DNA of 64,000 bases from Pseudomonas sp. PDM15 (lineage in GTDB: Bacteria > Pseudomonadota > Gammaproteobacteria > Pseudomonadales > Pseudomonadaceae), in NCBI RefSeq assembly GCF_014851565.1, contig NZ_JACVAA010000003.1, positions 1-64,000 of the forward strand. The letters run 5' to 3'. Below are positions 57,315 through 64,000 of this stretch, piece after piece (within the stretch, counting starts at the first letter, position 1; every line of letters starts with the position of its first letter). The notes under the pieces were generated by a model. It was not told the DNA's origin, did not search any database, and worked only from the letters and a program-made list of their open reading frames with translations. The position numbers were made by a program, and so were the translations under genes.

Positions 57315-57983
57315 TCAGTCGTCGCTGCCCATGATGCCGAAGATCTGCAGCAGGCTGACGAACAGGTTGTAGATCGACACGTACAGGCTGATGGTAGCCA
57401 TCACGTAGTTGCGCTCGCCGCCGTGGATGATTTCGCTGGTCTGATACAGGATGCAGGCCGAGGCGAACAGCACGAAGCCGGCGCTGATGGCCAGTTGCAG
57501 GCCGCTGATCTGGAAGAAGAAGCCGGCCACCATGGCGCCCAGCAGGACGAAGCAGCCCGCGGTGATGAAGCCGCCGAGGAAGCTCATGTCCTTGCGGGTG
57601 GTCAGCACATAGGCGGACAGGCCGAAGAACACCAGAGCGGTCATGCCCAGTGCGCTGACGATCAGCTCGCCACCGTTGGCCATGCCGGCATAGATGTTGA
57701 GGATCGGGCCCAGCACGTAGCCCATGAAGCCGGTCAGGGCGAAGGCACAGAGCAGGCCCCAGCCGCTGTTGCGCAGCTTGGCGGTGAGGAAGAACAGGCC
57801 GTAGAAACCGACCAGGGTGATGAGGAAGCCCGGGTGTGGCAGATTCAGTTGTGCGCTGAAGAAGGCGCAGAGCGCGCTGAACACCAGAGTCATGGCCAGC
57901 AGGCCATAGGTGTTGCGCAGGACTTTGCTGGTTTCCAACTGGTCCGTCTGCGCGTGGGCGAGTGCGTAGTCCTGTTCGTGCAT
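57315..57983 (-). CDS. yccA: BAX inhibitor-1 family membrane protein YccA
   Basis: This 222-residue inner-membrane protein has seven hydrophobic segments and the BI-1 pattern, including FVLFASACILYQTSEIIHGG near the C-terminus. E. coli YccA is a substrate and modulator of the FtsH protease, and other members act as proton-sensitive calcium leaks. The ATG follows AGGAGGG. The gene is placed between the tus operon and tRNA-Ser. Confidence 0.9.
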   Translation of the reverse strand: MHEQDYALAHAQTDQLETSKVLRNTYGLLAMTLVFSALCAFFSAQLNLPHPGFLITLVGFYGLFFLTAKLRNSGWGLLCAFALTGFMGYVLGPILNIYAGMANGGELIVSALGMTALVFFGLSAYVLTTRKDMSFLGGFITAGCFVLLGAMVAGFFFQISGLQLAISAGFVLFASACILYQTSEIIHGGERNYVMATISLYVSIYNLFVSLLQIFGIMGSDD

Positions 57984-58061
57984 GGCATCCCTCCTGAGGG
58001 GGTAAAAATCCGTGGTCGGGTCGATCATAACAGAGCAGGTCCGCCTGCCAATTGCGAGAGT

Positions 58062-58089
58062 TTGACAGTGTGTTGCGTTCGGGTAGTAT
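58062..58089 (+). promoter_or_regulatory. tRNA-Ser promoter
   Basis: A perfect -35 TTGACA (58062-58067) and a -10 TAGTAT (58084-58089) are spaced 16 bases apart, about 15 bases before the tRNA gene. Confidence 0.75.
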
Positions 58090-58104
58090 GGCGGCCCGCT
58101 ACGC

Positions 58105-58194
58105 GGAGGGTTGGCAGAGCGGTTGAATGCAACGGTCTTGAAAACCGTCGAACGTGAAAGCGTTCCCAGGGTTCGAATCCCTGGCCCTCCACCA
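58105..58194 (+). tRNA. tRNA-Ser(UGA)
   Basis: This 90-base class II tRNA has a 7-bp acceptor stem (GGAGGGT with GCCCTCC, one G-U), anticodon TGA in the loop CTTGAAA, a long variable arm (AACGTGAAAGCGTT), the T-loop GTTCGAATC, and an encoded CCA end. Confidence 0.96.
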
Positions 58195-58206
58195 AATTGA
58201 CAATCA

Positions 58207-58236
58207 AGGGTCTAGACGGCGTCTAGGCCCTTTTTT
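58207..58236 (+). terminator. tRNA-Ser terminator
   Basis: GGGTCTAGAC-GGC-GTCTAGGCCC with six T after it, starting 13 bases after the tRNA. One T-G pair interrupts the stem. Confidence 0.82.
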
Positions 58237-58265
58237 GTGCCTGCAGAAACTGCTCGCGGCGACAC

Positions 58266-59585
58266 CTAATTGGCGAGAGCCGGGCAACTGCCCTGCAGGC
58301 TGTCGTCGAAGCCGCTGATCTGCGGCAGCGCCTTGCCATCGGCTCCGGCATTGCAGGCGAGATGGTAGATGGTGTTCTGGCTGTAGGGCAGCTCCCAGGA
58401 ATGGTAGGTCTTGGACAGGTCGGCATCGGTGCCGGAGCGGCCCAGCACTATACGGGGGAAGTCAGTGCCGTCGTGGATGCAGATCTGGTTGCCCTGAACG
58501 GCCAGCCGGTCCGACTGCAGCGCGCCGGGCGCCGGGATGTAGCACCAGGCCACGCTCACGTTGTGGCTGCAGTTGTTGATCAAGGTGATGACGTTGGGGC
58601 CGCCGCTGGCGATCTGGATGCAGGTGTTGACGGTCTCGGCGCCGGGCTGCGGGGCAGGTGGGGGCAGCGGTTTCGCCGCGGGGCGTGCCTTGCCGACGCG
58701 GGCCAGCTGCGCGGCGAGACGGTCTAGGCCTCTGTCGATGGCAACGCTGCGCTCCGCTGTCGGCCTGCCCGCGATGAAGCGGGCATGACGCGCTGCCTGG
58801 TCGGCATAGACCGCTGCCAGGGTGGCTTCGCCTAGCTCGGCATATTGATCGCGTCTGGTCTCGGCAATGCGCATTTGCTCCCGCGCATCGTCGCTCGGCG
58901 AACCGGCAGCCGTTTTGGCCTGCACCTGTTTCACTCTGGCTAATCGCTTGCGCAGCCGACCGGCCTCGTCGGCATAGCCACGTTGCCTGGCGAAATCGAG
59001 GGCCAGCTGGGGATAGAGATTGCCGTCCTCCACGTACTGGCCGGAGAGGCCGAACAGGTAGAGCCGCATGGTCAGGTTCGGGCTGCGCAAGGCCTCGGAG
59101 CGACTGGCGGCCTTGACCAGCTCCAGGCCCGGGCCGCCGTAGAGCATGCGGACGTCGCCCTGTTTCGCCAGAAGGGCACGGTAGTGCTCGACGGCCTTGT
59201 CCTTATCGCGCTTTAGCCAGTACTCGGCCAGGCGTCCCTCGACCCGGCTGACGGCGCCACCTTCTCGTGGGCTGCGGTCCAGGCTTTCCTCGGGCTGCTC
59301 CCAGGCCCGCAGCGCGGCGCGCTGGCCCTCCATCAGGGCCGACAGCTCGCGCTCGGGCAGGCCGCTCTGCCTGTAGTTGTCCGCCGCCATGACGTAGTAG
59401 GACACCGCGCTGCTCCAAAACTGCTGCCGCTCGCTACGGTGGGCATCGGCCAGGTTGAGTTCTGCCGCTTCACGGTAACGGCCGGCCTGGGTCAGGTCTG
59501 CGCTGGTGGGTGACTTGAGGGGGGGCGAGCAGCCGATCAGCAGCATGGATAGACCGAGCATTCCTACGGTTCTAGTCATTGTCAT
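58266..59585 (-). CDS. lipoprotein with helical repeat region and six-cysteine C-terminal domain
   Basis: I do not recognise this 439-residue protein. The lipobox LLIGC puts the lipidated cysteine at 19, and Ser20 suggests outer-membrane sorting. Residues 30-300 are helical and Ala/Arg-rich and look like degenerate TPR repeats (TQAGRYREAAELNLADAH, AVSYYVMAADNYRQSG). A proline-rich linker (PLPPPAPQPG) leads to about 120 residues with six cysteines, including INNCSHNVSVAWC. In PAO1 this junction holds other genes, so it looks accessory, although its GC content is not unusual. AGGA lies 8 bases before the ATG at 59585. Confidence 0.75.
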   Translation of the reverse strand: MTMTRTVGMLGLSMLLIGCSPPLKSPTSADLTQAGRYREAAELNLADAHRSERQQFWSSAVSYYVMAADNYRQSGLPERELSALMEGQRAALRAWEQPEESLDRSPREGGAVSRVEGRLAEYWLKRDKDKAVEHYRALLAKQGDVRMLYGGPGLELVKAASRSEALRSPNLTMRLYLFGLSGQYVEDGNLYPQLALDFARQRGYADEAGRLRKRLARVKQVQAKTAAGSPSDDAREQMRIAETRRDQYAELGEATLAAVYADQAARHARFIAGRPTAERSVAIDRGLDRLAAQLARVGKARPAAKPLPPPAPQPGAETVNTCIQIASGGPNVITLINNCSHNVSVAWCYIPAPGALQSDRLAVQGNQICIHDGTDFPRIVLGRSGTDADLSKTYHSWELPYSQNTIYHLACNAGADGKALPQISGFDDSLQGSCPALAN

Positions 59586-60040
59586 GTCCGGTTTCCTGGA
59601 GGTGCTGTGCTGGGGGCTTTCGTCTCACGTCTGTGTGTCGATGCTTCTGCACCTGCATGAGTTCCCGTTGCGGCTACGGGGGAGTGGGATGAGTTCGGGA
59701 TGAATTTGCGGCGCTGTCGCAACTTAATTGACTTGGTGGCAATTAAGTTGTTGATATTTATATAAATTTGTTTTTGGTTTTGGCGTGCCAAAAGTGCCGC
59801 TGCGCTTTGCTGGTGAGGTTCGATGCGTGTAACATTCGTGGCCTCTGCTACGCCGATTTCAGGACGAAATCGGGGGCGTTGATGCAGCGAATCGCAATCT
59901 CTGGGAGAGCTGGCTAGCGCCGCTTTTTCGTATCGAATTTCCTGCCAAGTACGGTTTTCTGGCGTTTGCTTTCTGGCGCAGATGCGCCAAGCTAAGTTCG
60001 TTGATTGCTGTGTTGCGACAAAGGTGCAGCGAGGTGTCGC
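59586..60040. promoter_or_regulatory. AT-rich control region between the lipoprotein gene and gacA
   Basis: The lipoprotein gene and gacA diverge from these 455 bases. Around 59715-59785 the sequence is unusually AT-rich for this genome. It holds a perfect inverted repeat, CAACTTAATTG (59720-59730) and CAATTAAGTTG (59740-59750), with a 9-base spacer, followed by TTTATATAAATTTG. No coding frame is supported. A gacA promoter must lie closer to 60041, but no clear one was identified. Confidence 0.6.
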
Positions 60041-60685
60041 TTGATTAAGGTGCTGGTGGTCGACGACCACGATCTGGTTAGAACGGGTATCACCCGCATG
60101 TTGGCCGACATCGACGGCCTGCAGGTGATCGGCCAGGCCGACTCCGGTGAGGAAGCGCTGAAGAAGGTGCGCGAGGTGCGTCCGGACGTGGTCCTGATGG
60201 ACGTCAAGATGCCCGGCATCGGCGGCCTCGAAGCCACCCGCAAGCTGCTGCGCAGCCATCCTGATCTGAAGGTCGTCGCGGTCACCGCCTGTGAGGACGA
60301 TCTGTTTCCCACCCGCCTGCTGCAGGCCGGCGCCGCCGGTTACCTGACCAAGGGGGCGGCATTGGAGGAAATGGTCCAGGCCATCCGCATGGCCTTCGCC
60401 GGCCAGCGCTACCTCAGTCCGCAGATCGCCCAGCAGCTGGCGCTGAAGTCCTTCCAACCCAACAGCGGCGGCTCTCCGTTCGACCTGCTCTCCGAGCGCG
60501 AGATCCAGATCGCCCTGATGATCGCCAACTGCCAGAAGGTGCAGACCATTTCCGACAAGCTGTGCCTGTCGCCGAAAACCGTGAATACTTACCGCTATCG
60601 CATCTACGAGAAGCTCTCGATCACCAGTGACGTGGAGCTGGCCCTGCTGGCCGTGCGCCACGGCATGGTCGATGCCGTCAGCTGA
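60041..60685 (+). CDS. gacA: response regulator GacA (UvrY)
   Basis: GacA is the regulator of the GacS/GacA system that switches on small RNAs of the Rsm pathway, controlling secondary metabolism and biofilm. The 214-residue protein has a receiver domain with Asp54 (VVLMDVKMPG) and a LuxR-type DNA-binding domain (LSEREIQIALMIANCQKVQT, KTVNTYRYRIYEKL). It starts with TTG, known for gacA in other pseudomonads, with GAGG 6 bases upstream. It is followed by uvrC, the conserved pair. Confidence 0.96.
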   Translation: MIKVLVVDDHDLVRTGITRMLADIDGLQVIGQADSGEEALKKVREVRPDVVLMDVKMPGIGGLEATRKLLRSHPDLKVVAVTACEDDLFPTRLLQAGAAGYLTKGAALEEMVQAIRMAFAGQRYLSPQIAQQLALKSFQPNSGGSPFDLLSEREIQIALMIANCQKVQTISDKLCLSPKTVNTYRYRIYEKLSITSDVELALLAVRHGMVDAVS

Positions 60686-60704
60686 GAGCCTTAGGCAAGG
60701 CCGG

Positions 60705-60731
60705 GAAGAGGACGTAAACTGCGTCCTCTTC
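60705..60731 (+). terminator. hairpin between gacA and uvrC (partial terminator or attenuator)
   Basis: GAAGAGGACG-TAAACTG-CGTCCTCTTC is a perfect 10-bp stem followed by GTCTTTTC. The short T-run suggests partial rather than complete termination, which would let some transcripts continue into uvrC, 24 bases on. Confidence 0.55.
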
Positions 60732-60754
60732 GTCTTTTCAGCCTGCCGATTTCG

Positions 60755-62590
60755 ATGACTTCCACGCCCGCCACTCCTTTCGATCCAAGCGCCTTCCTCG
60801 CAACCTGCAGCGGGCGGCCGGGCGTGTATCGAATGTTCGACGAGACGGGCAAGCTGCTCTATGTCGGTAAGGCTTCCAATCTGAAGAAGCGTCTGGCCAG
60901 CTATTTTCGCAAGACCGGCCTGGCGCCCAAGACCGCGGCCCTGGTGGCGCGTATCGCTCAGGTCGAGACCACCATTGTCGCCAACGAGACCGAGGCGCTG
61001 CTGCTGGAGCAGACGCTGATCAAAGAGTGGCGGCCGCCGTACAACATCCTGCTGCGCGACGACAAATCCTACCCCTACGTGCTGCTTTCCGACGGTGAGT
61101 ATCCGCGGCTGGGCATTCATCGCGGCGCGAAGTCGGCGAAGGGGCGCTACTTCGGTCCCTATCCCAGTGCCGGCGCCATCCGCGAGAGCCTGGCCCTGTT
61201 GCAGAAGACCTTCCTGGTGCGCCAGTGCGAGGACAGCTACTTCAAGAACCGTACCCGGCCTTGCCTGCAGTACCAGATCAAGCGTTGCAAGGGACCTTGT
61301 GTCGGCCTGGTGGATCCGCAGGAGTACGCCGAAGACGTGCGTCACTCGGTGATGTTCCTGGAAGGACGCAGCAGCGCGCTGACCGATGAACTGTCCGCGG
61401 CCATGGAGAAGGCGGCGACGGGGCTGGAGTTCGAGCTGGCCGCCGAGCTGCGCGACCAGATTTCCCAGCTGCGTCGGGTGCAGGATCAACAGAGCATGGA
61501 GGGCGGCAGCGGCGATGTGGATGTGGTGGCCGCCATCGTCAATCCGGGCGGCGCCTGCGTGCACCTGATCAGCGTGCGTGGCGGGCGGGTGCTGGGCAGC
61601 AAGAACTTCTTCCCGCAGGTGGGCATCGAGGAGGAGGGCGGTGCGGTGATGTCGGCCTTCCTGGCGCAGTATTACCTGTCCAGCCACGAGCGCGATCTGC
61701 CGGGCGAGCTGATCGTCAACGTCGACCATGAGGATCTGCCGACAGTGGCCGCCGCCATCGCCGAGTTGCGCGGCCGCGAGGTCGGCATCAGTCTTCGTGT
61801 GCGTGGCACGCGCGCGCGCTGGCAGCAGTTGTCAGTGACCAATGCCGAGCAGGCCCTGAGCGCACGCCTGGCCAATCGTCAGCACGTGGCCGCGCGCTTC
61901 GAGGCGCTGGCCGATGCTCTGGATCTGGATGAGCCGCCGCAGCGCCTGGAGTGTTACGACATCAGCCACTCCAGCGGCGAGGCAACCGTCGCCTCCTGCG
62001 TGGTGTTCGGCCCGGAAGGGCCGCTGAAGTCCGATTACCGCCGTTACAACATCGAGGGTGTCACCGCCGGCGACGACTACGCGGCCATGCATCAGGCGCT
62101 GACCCGGCGCTTCAGCAAGCTCAAGGATGGCGAGGGCAAGCTGCCGGATATCCTCCTGGTCGACGGCGGCAAGGGGCAACTGGCCATGGCACGCGAGGTG
62201 CTCCAGGAACTGGCGGTGCCGGAACTGATCCTGCTTGGTGTGGCCAAGGGAGTGACCCGCAAGCCGGGACTGGAAACCCTCTATCTGAACGATGCCGATC
62301 ACGAGTTCACCCTGCCGGCCGATTCGCCAGCGTTGCACCTGATCCAGCAGATCCGCGACGAGGCGCACCGCTTCGCCATTACCGGCCACCGCGCCCGGCG
62401 CGGCAAGGCGCGGCGCACCTCCAGCTTGGAGGATGTGGCAGGCATCGGACCCAAGCGCCGCCGCGAGCTGCTCAAGCACTTCGGTGGGCTGCAGGAGCTG
62501 AATCGCGCCAGTGTCGAAGAAATCGCCAAGGCACCGGGTATCAGTAAAAAGCTCGCCGAGTCGATTTATGCGGCCCTGCACAGCGAGTAG
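60755..62590 (+). CDS. uvrC: excinuclease ABC subunit UvrC
   Basis: UvrC makes both incisions during nucleotide excision repair. The 611-residue protein has the N-terminal GIY-YIG nuclease ([19 protein letters not shown]), a cysteine-containing region ([17 protein letters not shown]), a UvrB-binding helical segment near residue 215, the RNase-H-like C-terminal nuclease ([21 protein letters not shown]) and tandem helix-hairpin-helix motifs at the end. It follows gacA by 69 bases. Confidence 0.96.
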   Translation: MTSTPATPFDPSAFLATCSGRPGVYRMFDETGKLLYVGKASNLKKRLASYFRKTGLAPKTAALVARIAQVETTIVANETEALLLEQTLIKEWRPPYNILLRDDKSYPYVLLSDGEYPRLGIHRGAKSAKGRYFGPYPSAGAIRESLALLQKTFLVRQCEDSYFKNRTRPCLQYQIKRCKGPCVGLVDPQEYAEDVRHSVMFLEGRSSALTDELSAAMEKAATGLEFELAAELRDQISQLRRVQDQQSMEGGSGDVDVVAAIVNPGGACVHLISVRGGRVLGSKNFFPQVGIEEEGGAVMSAFLAQYYLSSHERDLPGELIVNVDHEDLPTVAAAIAELRGREVGISLRVRGTRARWQQLSVTNAEQALSARLANRQHVAARFEALADALDLDEPPQRLECYDISHSSGEATVASCVVFGPEGPLKSDYRRYNIEGVTAGDDYAAMHQALTRRFSKLKDGEGKLPDILLVDGGKGQLAMAREVLQELAVPELILLGVAKGVTRKPGLETLYLNDADHEFTLPADSPALHLIQQIRDEAHRFAITGHRARRGKARRTSSLEDVAGIGPKRRRELLKHFGGLQELNRASVEEIAKAPGISKKLAESIYAALHSE

Positions 62591-62623
62591 AATGCGCGCT
62601 CAACTCGCTGGCCAGTGGTCCCG

Positions 62624-63184
62624 ATGAACATCCCGAACCTGCTCACCGTACTGCGCGTCGCCCTGATTCCGGTCTTTATCCTGTTTTTCTATCTGCCGTT
62701 CGCCTGGAGCTACTGGGCGGCCAGCGCGGTATTCGCCCTGGCGGCAGTGACCGACTGGTTCGACGGCTACCTGGCCCGTCGCTGGGAGCAGAGCACTCCA
62801 TTCGGCGCCTTCCTCGATCCGGTGGCCGACAAGCTGATGGTGGCGGTGGCCCTGGTGTTGCTGGTGGAGGAGCACGCCAATCTATGGCTGACCCTGCCGG
62901 CGGTGATCATCATCGGTCGCGAGATCGTCGTATCGGCACTGCGCGAATGGATGGCCGAGCTGGGCGCGCGCGCCCATGTGGCCGTATCCAACCTGGGTAA
63001 ATGGAAGACGGCGGCGCAGATGGTGGCGCTGGTGATCCTGCTGGGTAACCCGCCGCAGCTGACCATCTGGGTCGGCGGTGGCTATGTGCTGTTGATAATC
63101 GCGGCCGGCCTGACCCTGTGGTCCATGCTGCAGTACCTGCTGGCCGCCTGGCCGCACCTCAGCATTGATGCCGAAAAGAAATAA
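62624..63184 (+). CDS. pgsA: phosphatidylglycerophosphate synthase PgsA
   Basis: PgsA joins CDP-diacylglycerol and glycerol-3-phosphate in the inner membrane, the committed step to phosphatidylglycerol and cardiolipin. The 186-residue protein has several membrane helices and the CDP-alcohol phosphotransferase motif spread through [18 protein letters not shown] (D-G-x2-A-R-x8-G-x3-D-x3-D). The ATG at 62624 gives the usual [11 protein letters not shown] start. The gene follows uvrC by 33 bases. Confidence 0.95.
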   Translation: MNIPNLLTVLRVALIPVFILFFYLPFAWSYWAASAVFALAAVTDWFDGYLARRWEQSTPFGAFLDPVADKLMVAVALVLLVEEHANLWLTLPAVIIIGREIVVSALREWMAELGARAHVAVSNLGKWKTAAQMVALVILLGNPPQLTIWVGGGYVLLIIAAGLTLWSMLQYLLAAWPHLSIDAEKK

Positions 63185-63203
63185 AGTTTTTTGAATCAAG
63201 GGG

Positions 63204-63231
63204 TTGACGCGGCGTTTCGAATCTATAGAAT
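63204..63231 (+). promoter_or_regulatory. tRNA cluster promoter
   Basis: A -35 TTGACG (63204-63209) and a -10 TAGAAT (63226-63231) are 16 bases apart, about 19 bases before tRNA-Gly. The promoter should drive the Gly-Cys(-Leu) cluster. Confidence 0.72.
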
Positions 63232-63249
63232 TGCGCCCGTCACCAAGAC

Positions 63250-63325
<76 letters not shown>

Positions 63326-63367
63326 ATTTGTTGACGTTGACGCCGCTTTTGCGGCGTCTTCGTTTGA

Positions 63368-63441
63368 GGCCGATTAGCAGAGTGGTTATGCAGCGGATTG
63401 CAAATCCGCGTACATCGGTTCGATTCCGGTATCGGCCTCCA
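63368..63441 (+). tRNA. tRNA-Cys(GCA)
   Basis: A 74-base tRNA with acceptor GGCCGAT/ATCGGCC, anticodon GCA in ATTGCAAAT, T-loop GTTCGATTC and encoded CCA. It follows tRNA-Gly by 42 bases. Confidence 0.96.
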
Positions 63442-63449
63442 CTATAGAA

Positions 63450-63485
63450 AAGCCCCGTAGATCATTGATCTACGGGGCTTTTTCT
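63450..63485 (+). terminator. terminator after tRNA-Cys
   Basis: AAGCCCCGTAGATCA-T-TGATCTACGGGGCTT with a T-rich tail (TTTTCTTT). Because it precedes tRNA-Leu, that gene probably has its own promoter. Confidence 0.88.
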
Positions 63486-63564
63486 TTGCAGTACCGGCAG
63501 TTCTACAATCTTGCCGGGCTGGCGTGGGCTGTATATAGTCCAGCCCTCGCTTCACAGTGCTACC

Positions 63565-63651
63565 GCCCGAATGGCGAAATCGGTAGACGCAGGGGACTTA
63601 AAATCCCTCGCCAGCAATGGCATGCCGGTTCGAGTCCGGCTTCGGGCACCA
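63565..63651 (+). tRNA. tRNA-Leu(UAA)
   Basis: An 87-base class II tRNA with acceptor GCCCGAA/TTCGGGC, anticodon TAA in CTTAAAA, a long variable arm, T-loop GTTCGAGTC and encoded CCA. Confidence 0.96.
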
Positions 63652-63667
63652 TCTTTTCCTGGACACC

Positions 63668-63904
63668 TCAGCTTTCATGCTGCCGAGCTGCTTCGGCTCC
63701 CGCCGCGGTCAGTTTGAAGGGATCGCTCCAGTCCGCTTCCGCTTTCCTGTCCTGAATCAGCCCGCGCGCCTGTAGCTCGACAAGGGCCTCGGCGACCACG
63801 CGCTCGCCGCGATAGTTGTCGAGAATCTCCTTGCCCAGGCCGCCAGGCCCGGCGTGTAGCAGGCGGGTCAGTATTTCTTGCTCAAGTTCCTGATCGATTG
63901 CCAT
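63668..63904 (-). CDS. small conserved protein, winged-helix-like
   Basis: This 78-residue soluble protein has a strong ribosome binding site (GAGGTG, 6 bases before the ATG). The pattern of three helices with a short strand end (QEILTRLLHAGPGGLGKEIL, VVAEALVELQARGLIQ, PFKLTAAGAEAARQ) resembles a small winged-helix fold such as those at the ends of PadR/MarR-type regulators. No ligand or effector domain is present and the function is unknown. It is convergent with the tRNA cluster. Confidence 0.7.
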   Translation of the reverse strand: MAIDQELEQEILTRLLHAGPGGLGKEILDNYRGERVVAEALVELQARGLIQDRKAEADWSDPFKLTAAGAEAARQHES

Positions 63905-64000
63905 GGTTCACCTCGCAAGGGTTTGCCGTGAACGGGCACGCCGCGTCCAGCGATGGCCAGATTTATGCGCCCGGATGCACTACTGACTCGCCGTTGGCGT

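Noticed and set aside
58195-58300. Possible attachment site at the 3' end of tRNA-Ser
   Set aside because: No repeat of the tRNA 3' end was seen downstream up to gacA and there is no integrase, so no integrated element can be claimed.

Overview
This 64 kb window is a GC-rich, gene-dense stretch of a gammaproteobacterial chromosome, almost certainly a Pseudomonas. The 5S rRNA sequence, the fused nuoCD gene, the 531-residue AceA, the TTG-initiated gacA, strong AGGAGG-type ribosome binding sites and the gene order all fit. From memory, the order runs parallel to the P. aeruginosa PAO1 neighbourhood from about PA2666 (queD) down to PA2584 (pgsA), with local gains and losses. No insertion sequence, prophage, integrase or CRISPR array was seen.

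Layout. 0-2.3 kb: the end of an rRNA operon (5S), then queD, a DUF5329 protein and a patatin-like lipase on the minus strand. 2.5-5.1 kb: a translationally coupled bqsPQRS-type operon (two PepSY proteins, response regulator, sensor kinase) behind a candidate BqsR box. 5.1-12.5 kb: an FMN reductase, then a sensory island of two chemoreceptors (TlpQ-like dCache and CtpM-like single Cache) flanking an NhaC-like transporter, then an AI-2E/PerM-type permease. 12.6-27.5 kb: the complete 13-gene nuo operon for respiratory complex I, read on the minus strand from nuoA to nuoN. 27.8-30.2 kb: a YkuD-type L,D-transpeptidase-like protein and isocitrate lyase aceA. 30.7-33.7 kb: a compact four-gene minus-strand operon (RoxA-type ribosomal oxygenase, GNAT, DUF7931-like protein, mini-secretin-like protein). 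33.8-38.4 kb: purB, a DMT permease, hflD-mnmA and a Nudix hydrolase. 38.7-46 kb: icd, cspD, clpS-clpA, infA, bpt, aat and trxB. 46.2-53.7 kb: ftsK, lolA, rarA, crcB, serS and cysG on the plus strand. 53.8-58 kb: a glutathionyl-hydroquinone reductase, ybiB, tusDCBE and a BI-1 family protein on the minus strand. 58.1-60 kb: tRNA-Ser and an accessory-looking lipoprotein. 60-64 kb: gacA-uvrC-pgsA, a tRNA-Gly/Cys/Leu cluster and a small conserved protein.

How the genes connect. AceA and Icd compete for isocitrate, and both genes lie here; two copies of a 15-bp TGTAG-N5-CTACA palindrome precede icd and look like operator sites for the carbon regulator RccR. ClpS, ClpA, Bpt and Aat together make up the N-degron recognition pathway, lacking only the ClpP protease. 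TusBCDE passes sulfur to MnmA for tRNA 2-thiouridine, and QueD makes the precursor of queuosine. Two candidate sigma-28 (FliA) promoters fit the two chemoreceptor genes, one of them hidden in the loop of a terminator. The most unusual pieces are the mini-secretin/DUF7931/GNAT/RoxA operon, the six-cysteine lipoprotein at the tRNA-Ser/gacA junction, and a BqsS-type sensor whose expected Fe(II)-binding motif is degenerate.
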